DNA of 64,000 nucleotides from Chlamydiia bacterium (GCA_022601645.1 JAJACH010000001.1:124001-188000); one strand, 5' to 3'; counted from the first letter of the stretch, positions 52,455 to 61,075 are shown. A program made the numbers and translations. The notes: a model not told the origin generated them from the letters alone.

Positions 52455-53064
52455 GAAGTTGCTCCTTTAGCCAATGTGCACCGGCCTCAAAAATAGCTTT
52501 AGACGTACCGTGCCCTTTAAAGCCGATAGAAGGGGTTACGATTAGCTCAATTGGAGGGGAGCGGATTTGATTTTCCTGGGCCTTTTTAGAAAGCTTTTGT
52601 GTGATATCAAAACACTCACGTGTACCAACACGCGTATCTAAATTTCCAATATAGAACCGAACTGAGCGGTCGTAGAGGTGGTCTTCAATGTTATCGAGGA
52701 ATTTTGAGTAGGGGGCAAAGCCAAGTACATGCTTAATTTCGGGGCAAATAGCTGCTAATCGGCACGCCATCATCGCGCCTCGAGAAAGTCCCATTACACC
52801 AACCTCACTTGCGTTGAGGTCGGGGATTTTAGCCTTCACCATGCGCACAAAATCTGCCACAATTTCCTCCGTCCATTTGGAGAGATCTCGCTGTTGATTT
52901 TCATGGTGTGGCAGTGTGAAGGAGAAAATGCGCACCTTTTCATTTTGAAGGGCTTTAACGGGTTGATCAAACGGGTCTAACTGGAGGCTTTCTTCAGCAG
53001 AGAGTGCGAAGTAAATGATGGCTGGCAAAGGCCCTTCTTCTAGGGGAGGACCTGTCATCATCAT
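52447..53064 (-). CDS. Alpha/beta hydrolase (BAAT/DLH-like)
   Basis: 205 residues. The nucleophile elbow is GLSRGAMM, the acid is probably in IGNLDTRVG and the histidine in FKGHGTSK. No signal peptide. Substrate unknown. The start overlaps the pcnB stop by four bases, so translation is likely coupled between pcnB, this gene and lpxB. Confidence 0.85.
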   Translation of the reverse strand: MMMTGPPLEEGPLPAIIYFALSAEESLQLDPFDQPVKALQNEKVRIFSFTLPHHENQQRDLSKWTEEIVADFVRMVKAKIPDLNASEVGVMGLSRGAMMACRLAAICPEIKHVLGFAPYSKFLDNIEDHLYDRSVRFYIGNLDTRVGTRECFDITQKLSKKAQENQIRSPPIELIVTPSIGFKGHGTSKAIFEAGAHWLKEQLHV

Positions 53065-54302
53065 GAGCGTCTACGTCTCCTGCGCCGGCGTGGGCGCCCA
53101 GAATTTTTTGGGATCTGATCGATCTGTCGGTCCAAAGCTGTTTCCCATTCCTGAAGTGTCTCTTGAAGGCCTGGTTCGACACATGAGCGCACGCGTAAAA
53201 ATTCGATAGCATGGGGGAAGTCAGGGATGCGGGGGATGCGAATGCGCGTTTTTTTCTTCTTCACGAAGGGGGTGATGCGGTACTGGTTTGACACGCAGTG
53301 GGCAAGCGAGGAACGAAGGCGCCTTGGTAACACAAAGAAAGGGTGAAACACATCGCCAATGATATCGTTTGTCATTTTATGCACATCGCCCAAATGCGGG
53401 AGGTGTTCGCTTGCTTTGAGTTTGGTGTCAAGCATCGGGAAAATTAAGCAAGCAAGTAAGCTTACCCGGTGGAATTGAGGGTGGTGAGGTTCAATGAGGT
53501 TCTCATCGATCTCTTTCAAATAAGTGTAAATGTCATCTCCTTCACTGCTCTCTAAAAAATCAGAGAGCTCGGGGCTTAACACTTGCATGAGCCCTCTATC
53601 TGAAAGGAGCTTGAAGAATTTAGCTGATGCACCAGATTCTAGCATGCGTAGGAGTTCTTCTAAAACGCGCGCAGGGCTTGAGAGGGTCAGGTCATGACGG
53701 CAGTCAAGGAGTGCCTGTTCAGCTTCTGGGTCGGCTTCGAGTCCAAAACGGGCGATGAATTTGAGCATTCTAATCATGCGAACGGGGTCTTGCTTGAAGC
53801 GGACAAAAGGCTGCCCAATCGTGCGAAGAATGCGTTTTTTCGCATCCTCAAACCCACCAACGTAATCTAAAATTGTCTGGTTGCTCGCATCGTAACAAAG
53901 GCCGTTGATTGTAAAGTCACGGCGAAGCACGTCTTCTTCTGCATTTCCCCACACATTGTCATGGATGATGAGCTCTTCGCTTTCATTATCTCCAGCGCGG
54001 AACGTTGAAACTTCGATGACTTTGTTGGAGCCGAACCGAATATGGGCTAAGCGGAAGCGGCGGCCAATTAGTAGACAGCGTCTAAAAAGGGCTTTGACTT
54101 CTTCGGGTTTTGCAGATGTTGAAATATCGAAATCTTTGGGCTTTCGCCCCATGAGAAGATCGCGCACTCCACCACCGACTAGATAGGCTTCAAAGCCTTT
54201 AGCTTGGAGCTTTTCAAGGACGTATAATGCGTCCTTGTCAATCGAGTCGATATCGAGCTTGTGTTCACTTTGCGGGATAATAGGCATTTCACATTCGAGC
54301 AT
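53061..54302 (-). CDS. pcnB: Poly(A) polymerase / CCA-adding enzyme family
   Basis: 413 residues. Nucleotidyltransferase core: LVGGGVRDLLMGRKPKDFDIST (D-x-D), RRDFTINGLCYD and the RNA-binding domain DPVRMIRMLKFIARFGL. The poly-arginine tail (GRPRRRRRRRRS) is typical of PcnB rather than CCA transferase. The start may be at the internal ATG 54287. It tags RNA 3-prime ends for decay. Confidence 0.92.
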   Translation of the reverse strand: MLECEMPIIPQSEHKLDIDSIDKDALYVLEKLQAKGFEAYLVGGGVRDLLMGRKPKDFDISTSAKPEEVKALFRRCLLIGRRFRLAHIRFGSNKVIEVSTFRAGDNESEELIIHDNVWGNAEEDVLRRDFTINGLCYDASNQTILDYVGGFEDAKKRILRTIGQPFVRFKQDPVRMIRMLKFIARFGLEADPEAEQALLDCRHDLTLSSPARVLEELLRMLESGASAKFFKLLSDRGLMQVLSPELSDFLESSEGDDIYTYLKEIDENLIEPHHPQFHRVSLLACLIFPMLDTKLKASEHLPHLGDVHKMTNDIIGDVFHPFFVLPRRLRSSLAHCVSNQYRITPFVKKKKTRIRIPRIPDFPHAIEFLRVRSCVEPGLQETLQEWETALDRQIDQIPKNSGRPRRRRRRRRS

Positions 54303-54305
54303 ACT

Positions 54306-55223
54306 TTATTTCGCTTTAAATAACCAGAAGTGCTGGTTTTTTTCCGGATAGGACCTTATCAGACCTCGGCCGATGATTTCAAATTCTTTTTTGACAAAAT
54401 CTTCATATTCCTTCGCTTCCCTGTATGTAGAAGGATTTAAGTGAGTCGGGTTTTGGCGAGATTCCCTGCAACTTTCCCTGATAAAACAGACGCCGCCCGG
54501 GGCAAGCCAACCTTTCATTTTTTTCAGTAACTCCTCAGCCCTAGTATCATCCAAATAAAAGAAGAGCCAATTGCTGAAGATAAAATCAAAGGAGTTTTTT
54601 TTAAAACATAAATTGCACACGTCCTGACAAAGATAGGTGATGTTGGAGAGGTGGCCATGGACATTTTTATTTGTGTCTAAAAATTTTTCGACAAAGTCGT
54701 TGCAAACGACATTTTCAGCAAGTTTTGCAAGTTCTCCTGTGAAGCGCCCGATGCCTGCGCCAAGTTCAAGAACGCGCTTTTGGATATAAGGGTCAACAAT
54801 TGAGAGGATTTCAGGGATTTCGACCAAACTATAGGCTTCTCCGTCCGTTTTTAAGACCATCGAATTTAAATCCGCCTCTCGAGTTCCCCAAAACCGTTTA
54901 GCGGTTTGCCGAGGGACTTTTTCATAAATCACGAGAAATTCTGCAGGGAGAGCCTCTTGATATAGGGGAGTTAAGAGTTGTTTGACAGATAGTGGTTTGA
55001 GATTTGTCTTAACAGAGCAAGTGCCTGATAACAGAAAAGCGGCTTTTCCTGATACAGTCAGGTGTTTTTCAACTATTTCTGGTAAGATATTGCACCCTTT
55101 GTGGACTAGGATGAAGTCATATTTCCCATCAACGTCTGCCAGTTCAGGTGTTTTGATTTCTAAAACCCTCTTGCCGGTAAGATCGGGGAGGAGGCCTAGA
55201 ACTTCAAGAGATAAGCTTCTCAT
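54306..55223 (-). CDS. Phosphoethanolamine N-methyltransferase-like (plant PMT type)
   Basis: 305 residues. The SAM site ELGAGIGRFTGELAK at 153-167 is followed by FSNWLFFYLDD, WLAPGG..FIRESC and NPTHLNPSTYREAKEY, which I recognise from plant and nematode phosphoethanolamine methyltransferases. The N-terminal 110 residues look like a degenerate first methyltransferase half. It would methylate phosphoethanolamine to phosphocholine, or the host lipid pool. Three bases separate it from pcnB. Confidence 0.85.
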   Translation of the reverse strand: MRSLSLEVLGLLPDLTGKRVLEIKTPELADVDGKYDFILVHKGCNILPEIVEKHLTVSGKAAFLLSGTCSVKTNLKPLSVKQLLTPLYQEALPAEFLVIYEKVPRQTAKRFWGTREADLNSMVLKTDGEAYSLVEIPEILSIVDPYIQKRVLELGAGIGRFTGELAKLAENVVCNDFVEKFLDTNKNVHGHLSNITYLCQDVCNLCFKKNSFDFIFSNWLFFYLDDTRAEELLKKMKGWLAPGGVCFIRESCRESRQNPTHLNPSTYREAKEYEDFVKKEFEIIGRGLIRSYPEKNQHFWLFKAK

Positions 55224-55255
55224 TATATCGCAACTTACTGTATTATAGATTATCT

Positions 55256-56428
55256 ATGAACTGGAAAAAAGCCCTTGGAGGCGCACTTATTATTGGTGGG
55301 ACAGCAATCGGCGCGGGAATGCTCGCTTTGCCTGTTGTTACCGGCTTCGGCGGGTTTCTGCCCGCTTGCATCATCTATCTCATCTGCTACCTCTTTTCTG
55401 CAGCAACAGGACTCCTCCTTCTTGAAGTATGCCTTTGGATGCCGCAAGATTCGAACATCATTACCATGGCAGGGCACTTACTTGGCCCCATTGGTAAATA
55501 CTGCGCTTGGATCCTCTACCTTTTCCTTTTCTATTGCTTAACTGTCGCCTACATCTCAGGAGGAGGCGCTTTTGTAGCGAACCTCTTGCACATTGACAAA
55601 ATTCTCGGCCTCCTTATTTTTACCTGCGCGTTTGGAGGTTGTGTTTACGCGGGTACAAAAACCATCGATCGCGTCAACTGGGTGCTCATGACAGGGCTTG
55701 GCGTCAGCTTCATTGCATTTCTTTTCATTGGCTATTCAGATATTCAGTGGAACTTTCTCTCCAATATGCATTGGGGAAGCGCCGTTTTAGCCTTGCCGGT
55801 TATCTTCACTTCCTTTAGTTACCAAGGTACCATTCCAAGCTTAAACACCTACCTAGACCACAATCCGAAAATGGTGCGTTTTGCGATTTTAGTTGGCACA
55901 GCGCTGCCTTTTATTGCCTACATCCTTTGGGAACTGCTTATTTTGGGCCTTGTCCCACGTGAGGTACTCCTAAGCGCTAAATTGTCAGGCCAAACAGCTG
56001 TGGCCCCTTTACGCGAACTCTTTCCGGGTTCATCCATCTACACCATCGGGAGTTTCTTCGGCATCTTTGCTCTTACAACATCCTTTCTCGGTGTTACCCT
56101 AGGTCTATTTGACTTTCTCGCAGATGGCCTTCAAATGGCAAAAGTTGGAAGCAAAAAAATCGTTCTAGCGCTTCTTGTCTACGGTCCACCTGTGATTATC
56201 GCCGCCATCAATCCGAACATCTTCCTTCGCTCTCTTGGCTATGCCGGTGGCATCGGTTGCGCTCTCCTCCTTGGCTTTTACCCAACCCTGATGGTTTGGG
56301 TAGGTCGGTATAAAAAAGACTATCCTAAAGTAAGTCGGCAACTCTTTGGGGGCAAAAAAATGCTCATCGTCTTGTTTGCATTTGTCATATTCGAACTCAT
56401 CGTAGAACTGATCGTGGAGCTTACATGA
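55256..56428 (+). CDS. TyrP-type aromatic amino acid permease
   Basis: 390 residues with about 11 membrane segments. The start GGALIIGGTAIGAGMLALPV is the conserved first helix with unwound glycine turn of the HAAAP family; FTSFSYQGTIPSL and LGVTLGLFDFLADGLQ are further blocks. Chlamydiae carry TyrP for tyrosine/tryptophan uptake. Overlaps the next gene by four bases. Confidence 0.92.
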   Translation: MNWKKALGGALIIGGTAIGAGMLALPVVTGFGGFLPACIIYLICYLFSAATGLLLLEVCLWMPQDSNIITMAGHLLGPIGKYCAWILYLFLFYCLTVAYISGGGAFVANLLHIDKILGLLIFTCAFGGCVYAGTKTIDRVNWVLMTGLGVSFIAFLFIGYSDIQWNFLSNMHWGSAVLALPVIFTSFSYQGTIPSLNTYLDHNPKMVRFAILVGTALPFIAYILWELLILGLVPREVLLSAKLSGQTAVAPLRELFPGSSIYTIGSFFGIFALTTSFLGVTLGLFDFLADGLQMAKVGSKKIVLALLVYGPPVIIAAINPNIFLRSLGYAGGIGCALLLGFYPTLMVWVGRYKKDYPKVSRQLFGGKKMLIVLFAFVIFELIVELIVELT

Positions 56429-56769
56429 CTTGTCCTTGCGGCAGTGGGAAACTTTATACTTCGTGCTGTGGACCGTTTCACAGCGGAGAAACATTACCAG
56501 AAACACCTGAAAAGCTCATGCGTTCGCGCTACAGTGCCTTTGCTAAGATGAAAAAAGGCTACCTTGCAAAAACCATGCGCGATCCGATTGGCGAACTTGA
56601 TCCAAACATCCACTGGGAAAGGCTTGAAATCATCCGCGCAGAAGGGAATATCGTGGAATTTATCGCCCATTACCGGATTGGGAATCAGATAGGTCAAATG
56701 CACGAAGTTTCAGAATTTGCGAAAATCAACGAGAAGTGGATCTATCTACAAGGCAATTTAAGTGCTTGA
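56425..56769 (+). CDS. YchJ-family SEC-C motif protein
   Basis: 114 residues: the N-terminal C-P-C-G-S-G and CCGPF zinc-binding motif, LMRSRYSAFAKMKKGYLAKTM, and HYRIGNQIGQMHEVSEF. The ATG overlaps the tyrP stop (ATGA). Likely a metal-binding protein of unknown job. Confidence 0.92.
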   Translation: MTCPCGSGKLYTSCCGPFHSGETLPETPEKLMRSRYSAFAKMKKGYLAKTMRDPIGELDPNIHWERLEIIRAEGNIVEFIAHYRIGNQIGQMHEVSEFAKINEKWIYLQGNLSA

Positions 56770-57092
56770 ACGATGAGATCAGGATTGATTGTATAGGACC
56801 CAGCTGGCGTCAGCAAATTGATACTTAAGACTCGTCGACCGTCGACTTCTGCTAACACTTCAAGTGTACAGGAAGCGGCTGATGGGCGAGGGGTCATTGG
56901 AAGTGTGCGAATAAGGGCCGCTTTGATCCTTTCGTCGTGATTAGTTGCCTCAGCAAGCATGCCCACAGTGAATGCCCGTGTTGTTGGGGCTGGGGCACCC
57001 GCTGCTGCTGGTGAGGCACCCGTTGCTAGTGGTGAGGGTGTGCCAGCTAAAGATTCAAGGCCTGATGAACTAGATTGAACACGTCTTAACAT
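56742..57092 (-). CDS. Small orphan protein with Ala/Pro-rich N-terminus
   Basis: 116 residues: a low-complexity serine, alanine and proline-rich N-terminus (1-35), then a small alpha/beta region (TLEVLAEVDGRRVLSINLL). No clear ribosome binding site. The 3-prime end overlaps ychJ by 28 bases. Could be a small effector or a spurious frame. Confidence 0.5.
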   Translation of the reverse strand: MLRRVQSSSSGLESLAGTPSPLATGASPAAAGAPAPTTRAFTVGMLAEATNHDERIKAALIRTLPMTPRPSAASCTLEVLAEVDGRRVLSINLLTPAGSYTINPDLIVQALKLPCR

Positions 57093-57121
57093 GCATTTAT
57101 TTTAACCGAAAATAAGTTAAA

Positions 57122-57550
57122 TTACAACGCGTTTAGTTTTAAAAAATTTTCTTTCCAGTGGTAATTTTCTAATAAAAACGTAGGATCCCTACCTGTAAGT
57201 AGATAAGCGATATAGAGTGCTTCAATGGAGGCAAGTCCTGCCGATTCATCTTGCCTTCTTGGATAGGCTGTTTGATACCCGCTTGGGATGGATCGATAGG
57301 TGAGTCCTTCCGGTAAGACCTTTTTCATCTTGTCCGCATAACGCCAAGTACCATCGATTAAAAAAAGTCCTTTCTCATCACCAACAAGTGGCGGAGCGTC
57401 TGGTGTTAAGATCGTATAACCACTTAAATCAGGCAAAGTTCCAGTAGGATAAGTGACAAAATGCATCTTTGATTCAAGGCCTGAAAGCGAGCATTTCTTT
57501 AGGTTTTCTTTACGATGTCTAAAAATTATTGTAGGAAGAAAATGGTCCAT
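57122..57550 (-). CDS. DTW/Tsr3-like domain protein
   Basis: About 142 residues from MDHFLPTIIFRHRKENLKKCSL; further upstream starts are possible but would overlap the divergent gene. The LFLIDGTWRYADKM block and AYPRRQDESAGLASIEALYIAYLL match the DTW/Tsr3 fold, whose members transfer a 3-amino-3-carboxypropyl group from SAM onto tRNA or 16/18S rRNA. The DxTW signature is present as D-G-T-W. Confidence 0.8.
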   Translation of the reverse strand: MDHFLPTIIFRHRKENLKKCSLSGLESKMHFVTYPTGTLPDLSGYTILTPDAPPLVGDEKGLFLIDGTWRYADKMKKVLPEGLTYRSIPSGYQTAYPRRQDESAGLASIEALYIAYLLTGRDPTFLLENYHWKENFLKLNAL

Positions 57551-57569
57551 GCGATATATATTACCCTCT

Positions 57570-58436
57570 ATGTCAAAAATCATGCTAGCGGTATCTATCT
57601 TTACGAGCGCTTTACACTCTCTACCGGTCACTGAGCGGTATGAAAAAGTTTGTGAGCTCGCTAAAGTTTATCAAAAAATGTATGTGCTGGCCTTTACCGG
57701 TTCAGATTGGGCGGATCCTGTCTCCCTTCTAACCGATGAGGTGTCTTCCAATGCTTTAATGGTTGTGCAAGTTGATTTTCCTGAACTAAATCGGCAAGAC
57801 ATCCTCTCCCTTGAGAGGAATGCTGAGCTCAAAGAGCGCTATAGTGTGGATACATTTCCAACGCTAGTGCTCTGTGATGAATCGGGGGAGGAGGTAGCCC
57901 GTTTTCAAGATGCTCCTTTAAGTAAACTTTGTCGTATCGAATCTGAGTATCTAACACTTCGTGACCAATTTAAAAGAAATGGCTCAACACTTGAGATCTT
58001 TAACCAGGCGAAAGCGCTTGGGGCAACAAGCCTTGCAGACAAGATCATGGAGAGTGGACTGTCGGATAACAATCCGGAGTTCCTTTTAGAGCGCTTTGCA
58101 GAACTCGTCGCTAAGCAAGAGGGTGAGTCTGAAGAGGCGCGTGACATTTTTGCCACACTTAGCGCTGTCGACCCAGACAACAGGAAAGGTTTGCTTTACC
58201 GTGCGTCGCTTTTAGCGTACCAGGCTGAAGGATCCGAGCGGCCCCTTTTAAGCTTGCTTGCCCATCTGGGCAACAACAAGGAGATGTGGAAGATCCATCT
58301 TCTGATTTGCGAACATTTGGTTGATAAGGATGAGACGAAAGAGGCTGTGAAACATGCGCATTTGTGCATGGATCGCGCTCCCGAAGAAGAGAGGAGTAAC
58401 ATCTCTTTGCTTCTCTCCTCCATAGGAATCAATTGA
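57570..58436 (+). CDS. Thioredoxin-fold secreted protein without redox cysteines
   Basis: About 288 residues; signal peptide in MSKIMLAVSIFTSALHSL (an ATG at 57582 or 57549 could also serve). The fold shows FTGSDWADP where thioredoxins have WCxxC, then VDFPELN, FPTLVLCDESG and a helical C-terminus with TPR-like character. The CxxC pair is missing, so it is likely a binding or chaperone protein. Confidence 0.75.
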   Translation: MSKIMLAVSIFTSALHSLPVTERYEKVCELAKVYQKMYVLAFTGSDWADPVSLLTDEVSSNALMVVQVDFPELNRQDILSLERNAELKERYSVDTFPTLVLCDESGEEVARFQDAPLSKLCRIESEYLTLRDQFKRNGSTLEIFNQAKALGATSLADKIMESGLSDNNPEFLLERFAELVAKQEGESEEARDIFATLSAVDPDNRKGLLYRASLLAYQAEGSERPLLSLLAHLGNNKEMWKIHLLICEHLVDKDETKEAVKHAHLCMDRAPEEERSNISLLLSSIGIN

Positions 58437-58807
58437 TCCAGACGGATTGCGTCACGGGTGCTGTAATTGGTAGTGCGATTGAAGTTCATCGAGCGCTTGG
58501 GCCTGGACTTCTTGAATCAGTGTACGTGACGTGCTTGATGCATGAACTTGATCTAAGAGGTTTGATAGTTGAAAGGGAAAAGGTCTTGCCTGTCGCTTAC
58601 AAAGGTGTGGAGTTGGATACGGGTTACCGCGCTGACTTGATCGTCAATAATGAAGTCATCGTGGAAGTCAAATCAGTAATGTCTGTGTTGCCTGTTCATG
58701 AGGCGCAACTTTTGTCGTATTTGAAATTATCTGGAATCAAGACTGGTTTACTCATGAACTTTAATGAGGTGTGTTTAAAGCATGGTTTGAAAAGGTTTAG
58801 TGTGTAG
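58433..58807 (+). CDS. GxxExxY family protein
   Basis: 124 residues from a TTG overlapping the preceding stop (TTGA). The namesake motif GLLESVY is present, with VHRALGPG before it and ADLIVNNEVIVEVKSV (D...E-x-K, a PD-(D/E)xK-like site) after it. The family is often multi-copy. It lies immediately upstream of a dense hairpin cassette. Confidence 0.9.
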   Translation: MIQTDCVTGAVIGSAIEVHRALGPGLLESVYVTCLMHELDLRGLIVEREKVLPVAYKGVELDTGYRADLIVNNEVIVEVKSVMSVLPVHEAQLLSYLKLSGIKTGLLMNFNEVCLKHGLKRFSV

Positions 58808-58844
58808 TTGTGTGGCATGAGGATTTTTCTTGATGCGTCTCCGT

Positions 58845-59048
58845 TTTTTTCACCACAGAGGCACAAAGGCACAGAGATGCACAGAGAACGTGCTTTGCAC
58901 ATTTACGCTGCTGCGCAGCGGTGGTGCTAGAAATTTTCTTTCTTATGCGCGTAAGCGCCTTTAATCTTGTCTTGCACCGAAGGTGCATAATGCTGCGAAG
59001 CAGCTTCTCTGTGAGTCTTCGTGTCTCTGTGCCTCTGTGGTAAAAAAA
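58845..59048. repeat. Long imperfect palindrome with nested hairpins (GxxExxY-associated)
   Basis: Outer arms 58845-58888 and 59006-59048 pair imperfectly (ACCACAGAGGCACA on the left; its complement TGTGCCTCTGTGGT on the right). Between them lie GTGC-ttt-GCAC, CGCTGC-tgc-GCAGCG (58906-58920), GCGC-gtaa-GCGC, GCACC-GAA-GGTGC (58974-58986) and GCTGC-GAA-GCAGC (58992-59004). Confidence 0.8.
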
Positions 59049-59099
59049 TCGGGAACCCTGCCCTGGGATGGATTGATGCGGTCTTTCCATTCCGTGTCA

Positions 59100-59145
59100 C
59101 CTGGCTAACGCCAGGCACCACAGTGCCATCGCGCTACCGCGCGAA
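59100..59145. repeat. Two additional hairpins after the cassette
   Basis: CCTGGC-TAAC-GCCAGG (59100-59115) and CGCG-ctac-CGCG (59130-59141), the latter followed by an A run. With the preceding element they fill the 369-base gap between the GxxExxY gene and the Asp23 gene; no ORF with support is present. Confidence 0.7.
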
Positions 59146-59176
59146 AAAATGCCTCTTCATTCCCTTCAAGGTGAAC

Positions 59177-59605
59177 TTATGACTGGAAGGCTTCTTCAGA
59201 GTATTCTGTGACAGTTTCCTGTTCCTTGAGCTCATCAAGGTCTTCTTTGTCAGGCATGATTCCCTTGAAGATGACGTGGACACAAGAGACATGGAGGCCG
59301 GTGAGTTCAGTGATGGCTTTAGCAACTTTCTTTTGTACTTCTTCGGCTTTTTCTGGAATAGATAGGCCGTAGGCAATGTTGAGTTCGATTTTGACGCCTA
59401 CTGAATGATTGTCGGCATCTTGTTCAACATGGATCCCCTTGATCAGCCCTTCGCGCCCAAGAAGATGGTCGATGAGGCTCCCACCAAGGAAGGAAACACC
59501 TTCGATTTTTGAAAGGCATTTGATCACGATGGATTCAAACACACCTGAGTCTACGTCTCTGATGTAAACGGTATCCGGCAGTTCAAATTCTTCTTTTTCT
59601 GACAT
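59177..59605 (-). CDS. Asp23/Gls24-family protein
   Basis: 142 residues. VYIRDVDSGVFESIV, GIHVEQDADNHSVGVKIELNIAYGLSIPEKAEEVQKKV and ITELTGLHVSCVHVIFKGI match the Asp23 fold (alkaline-shock, envelope-associated in Gram-positives). An acidic C-terminal tail. Function in Chlamydiae not known. Confidence 0.85.
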   Translation of the reverse strand: MSEKEEFELPDTVYIRDVDSGVFESIVIKCLSKIEGVSFLGGSLIDHLLGREGLIKGIHVEQDADNHSVGVKIELNIAYGLSIPEKAEEVQKKVAKAITELTGLHVSCVHVIFKGIMPDKEDLDELKEQETVTEYSEEAFQS

Positions 59606-59622
59606 ATGCTCTCCTTAAATCT

Positions 59623-60045
59623 ATGTTTTTAGTATCTTACTATATCATGGGTATTATTTTTTGTATCATTGGAAAGGGAAATCGGGCTCTGGAGCTTTTG
59701 AGCGAAGGAAAAGTTGTTGTGGCGCTCGATTGTGAGGGGCATGCGTGTGAGGTGCTTAAGTTAAAGGTTGCATTGTTGAAAGGTGGATGGGAGCACTTGT
59801 CGTATAACTCGAAAAATTATTGGAGGGGGAAGGTGCCGACATTTGATTTGCCAAAGGTAGAGGGTTTGGAGCGTTTGGTGGTGATCAAAGGGTCGCTTAT
59901 GCATTTTTTAAGAAAGCTTGAGGGTGAGAGTGTGGAGCGGTTTGAGCTCGGCGGTGTAAGGGAATATTTATGTGAAGAGGAAGTTGAAGAGCTTAAGTCG
60001 CATGTCTATCGATGTGGTATTTTATCTGGAGTCGGGGTAGACTAA
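59623..60045 (+). CDS. Small orphan protein
   Basis: 140 residues or 132 if started at the ATG 59647 (MGIIFCIIGKGN); neither has a clear ribosome binding site. A short hydrophobic N-terminus precedes a compact alpha/beta body with GKVVVALDCEGHACEVLKL. No family recognised. Confidence 0.6.
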   Translation: MFLVSYYIMGIIFCIIGKGNRALELLSEGKVVVALDCEGHACEVLKLKVALLKGGWEHLSYNSKNYWRGKVPTFDLPKVEGLERLVVIKGSLMHFLRKLEGESVERFELGGVREYLCEEEVEELKSHVYRCGILSGVGVD

Positions 60046-60049
60046 AGGG

Positions 60050-60409
60050 ATGAATTATCCAATCCTATTTATTGTTTTCCTTCTGTACGGCTATTTTGGA
60101 ACCAGAATGGCTAAAAAACGTGGACGCAGTGAGAAGGCGTGGTTCTTTCTCTGTTTTTTCTTCGGTTTACTTGGTTTGGCGGTGTTGTTCTTCTTAAAGC
60201 CGCTTAAAAAAGAAATTGTGGTGGAGGCGGTTCCTGAAGAGGAGGGACCCCGGGTGCTTTGGTATTACTTGGATGGAGAGAATAAGCAGATTGGGCCGGT
60301 GAGTGAGGGGGCTCTAAAGCGTAATTTGGAGGAGGCGGCGTATATCTGGAACGAGACCATGGATGCATGGGCTCGTCCCGATGAATTGGGTTTTACCAGG
60401 ACGCCTTAA
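60050..60409 (+). CDS. Membrane protein with GYF_2 domain
   Basis: 119 residues: two membrane segments (about 3-18 and 31-50) then a cytosolic GYF_2 domain (about 68-115: [19 protein letters not shown]...[16 protein letters not shown]). GYF folds bind proline-rich peptides; here a role in membrane or division assembly is only inferred. The end overlaps rpsN by 17 bases. Confidence 0.8.
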   Translation: MNYPILFIVFLLYGYFGTRMAKKRGRSEKAWFFLCFFFGLLGLAVLFFLKPLKKEIVVEAVPEEEGPRVLWYYLDGENKQIGPVSEGALKRNLEEAAYIWNETMDAWARPDELGFTRTP

Positions 60410-60698
60410 AGATGCCTGGGATTTGTCCGCCGTTGCCCATTTCTCTGAAGCAAATACGAGACATTTTAAACTTTCTTAGGTAGCCACGTGGACGTCCTGT
60501 GAATTGGCAGCGATTGCGCTTTCTTGTAGGAGATCCGTTAGGAGACATGGCGTGCAGTTTCTGCACAGCTTGTGCGCGCTCTTCGTCATCTGTATTCAAA
60601 TCTTTAATTAGCTTTTTGAGCTCTTGTCTCTTTTCCCATTTAAGGTCGACAAGTTTCGCGCGACGTTTTTCTTTTTCAATCATGCATTTGCGAGCCAT
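60393..60698 (-). CDS. rpsN: 30S ribosomal protein S14 (zinc-less type)
   Basis: 101 residues beginning [20 protein letters not shown] with the C-terminal block [27 protein letters not shown]. The long form without the C-x2-C zinc knuckle. A single base separates it from rpmJ. Confidence 0.97.
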   Translation of the reverse strand: MARKCMIEKEKRRAKLVDLKWEKRQELKKLIKDLNTDDEERAQAVQKLHAMSPNGSPTRKRNRCQFTGRPRGYLRKFKMSRICFREMGNGGQIPGIFKASW

Positions 60699-60699
60699 A

Positions 60700-60837
60700 C
60701 TATTTTTTCCTTGCAGGTCCTTTTTGTCTTTGTTTACGGTTTGGGTCCTTCTTGTTGATCACATAGAGGCGCCCTCTCCGACGTACGATTTTATCACCCT
60801 TGGTAGGGTCGGCTTTAACTGAAGCTTTTACTTTCAT
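60700..60837 (-). CDS. rpmJ: 50S ribosomal protein L36
   Basis: 45 residues, [20 protein letters not shown] onward, ending PARKK then TAG. Basic L36 type lacking the usual zinc cysteines and slightly longer than the 37-residue form. It pairs with rpsN as in C. trachomatis. Start chosen at the only fitting ATG. Confidence 0.93.
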   Translation of the reverse strand: MKVKASVKADPTKGDKIVRRRGRLYVINKKDPNRKQRQKGPARKK

Positions 60838-60883
60838 TTCGATTTTTTCCTTTTGCGGCAAATGTTATCTTAAATCGTCATTC

Positions 60884-60913
60884 TTGACAACCAAAAAGAG
60901 GATTTGCTATGAT
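60884..60913 (+). promoter_or_regulatory. Promoter for rpmH-rnpA
   Basis: Consensus TTGACA (60884-60889), 18-base spacer, TATGAT (60908-60913); the rpmH ATG is 27 bases downstream. Confidence 0.85.
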
Positions 60914-60940
60914 GCTCGACATAACAAAGGATACTCGACG

Positions 60941-61075
60941 ATGAAACGCACCTATCAACCGTCCAAAAGACGAAGAAAAAACACTCACGGGTTCAGAGCT
61001 CGCATGAAGACTGTAGGGGGACGCGCTGTCATTCGCCGCCGCCGCCAAAAGGGACGCAAGGTTCTTGCTCTCTAA
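60941..61075 (+). CDS. rpmH: 50S ribosomal protein L34
   Basis: 44 residues, [20 protein letters not shown] followed by [20 protein letters not shown], the unmistakable L34 sequence. The final bases overlap the rnpA start, so both are co-translated, as in most bacteria. Confidence 0.98.
   Translation: MKRTYQPSKRRRKNTHGFRARMKTVGGRAVIRRRRQKGRKVLAL

Noticed and set aside
58820-59150. CRISPR-like array in the hairpin-rich gap
   Set aside because: Repeats are inverted rather than direct and regularly spaced, and no cas genes are nearby.
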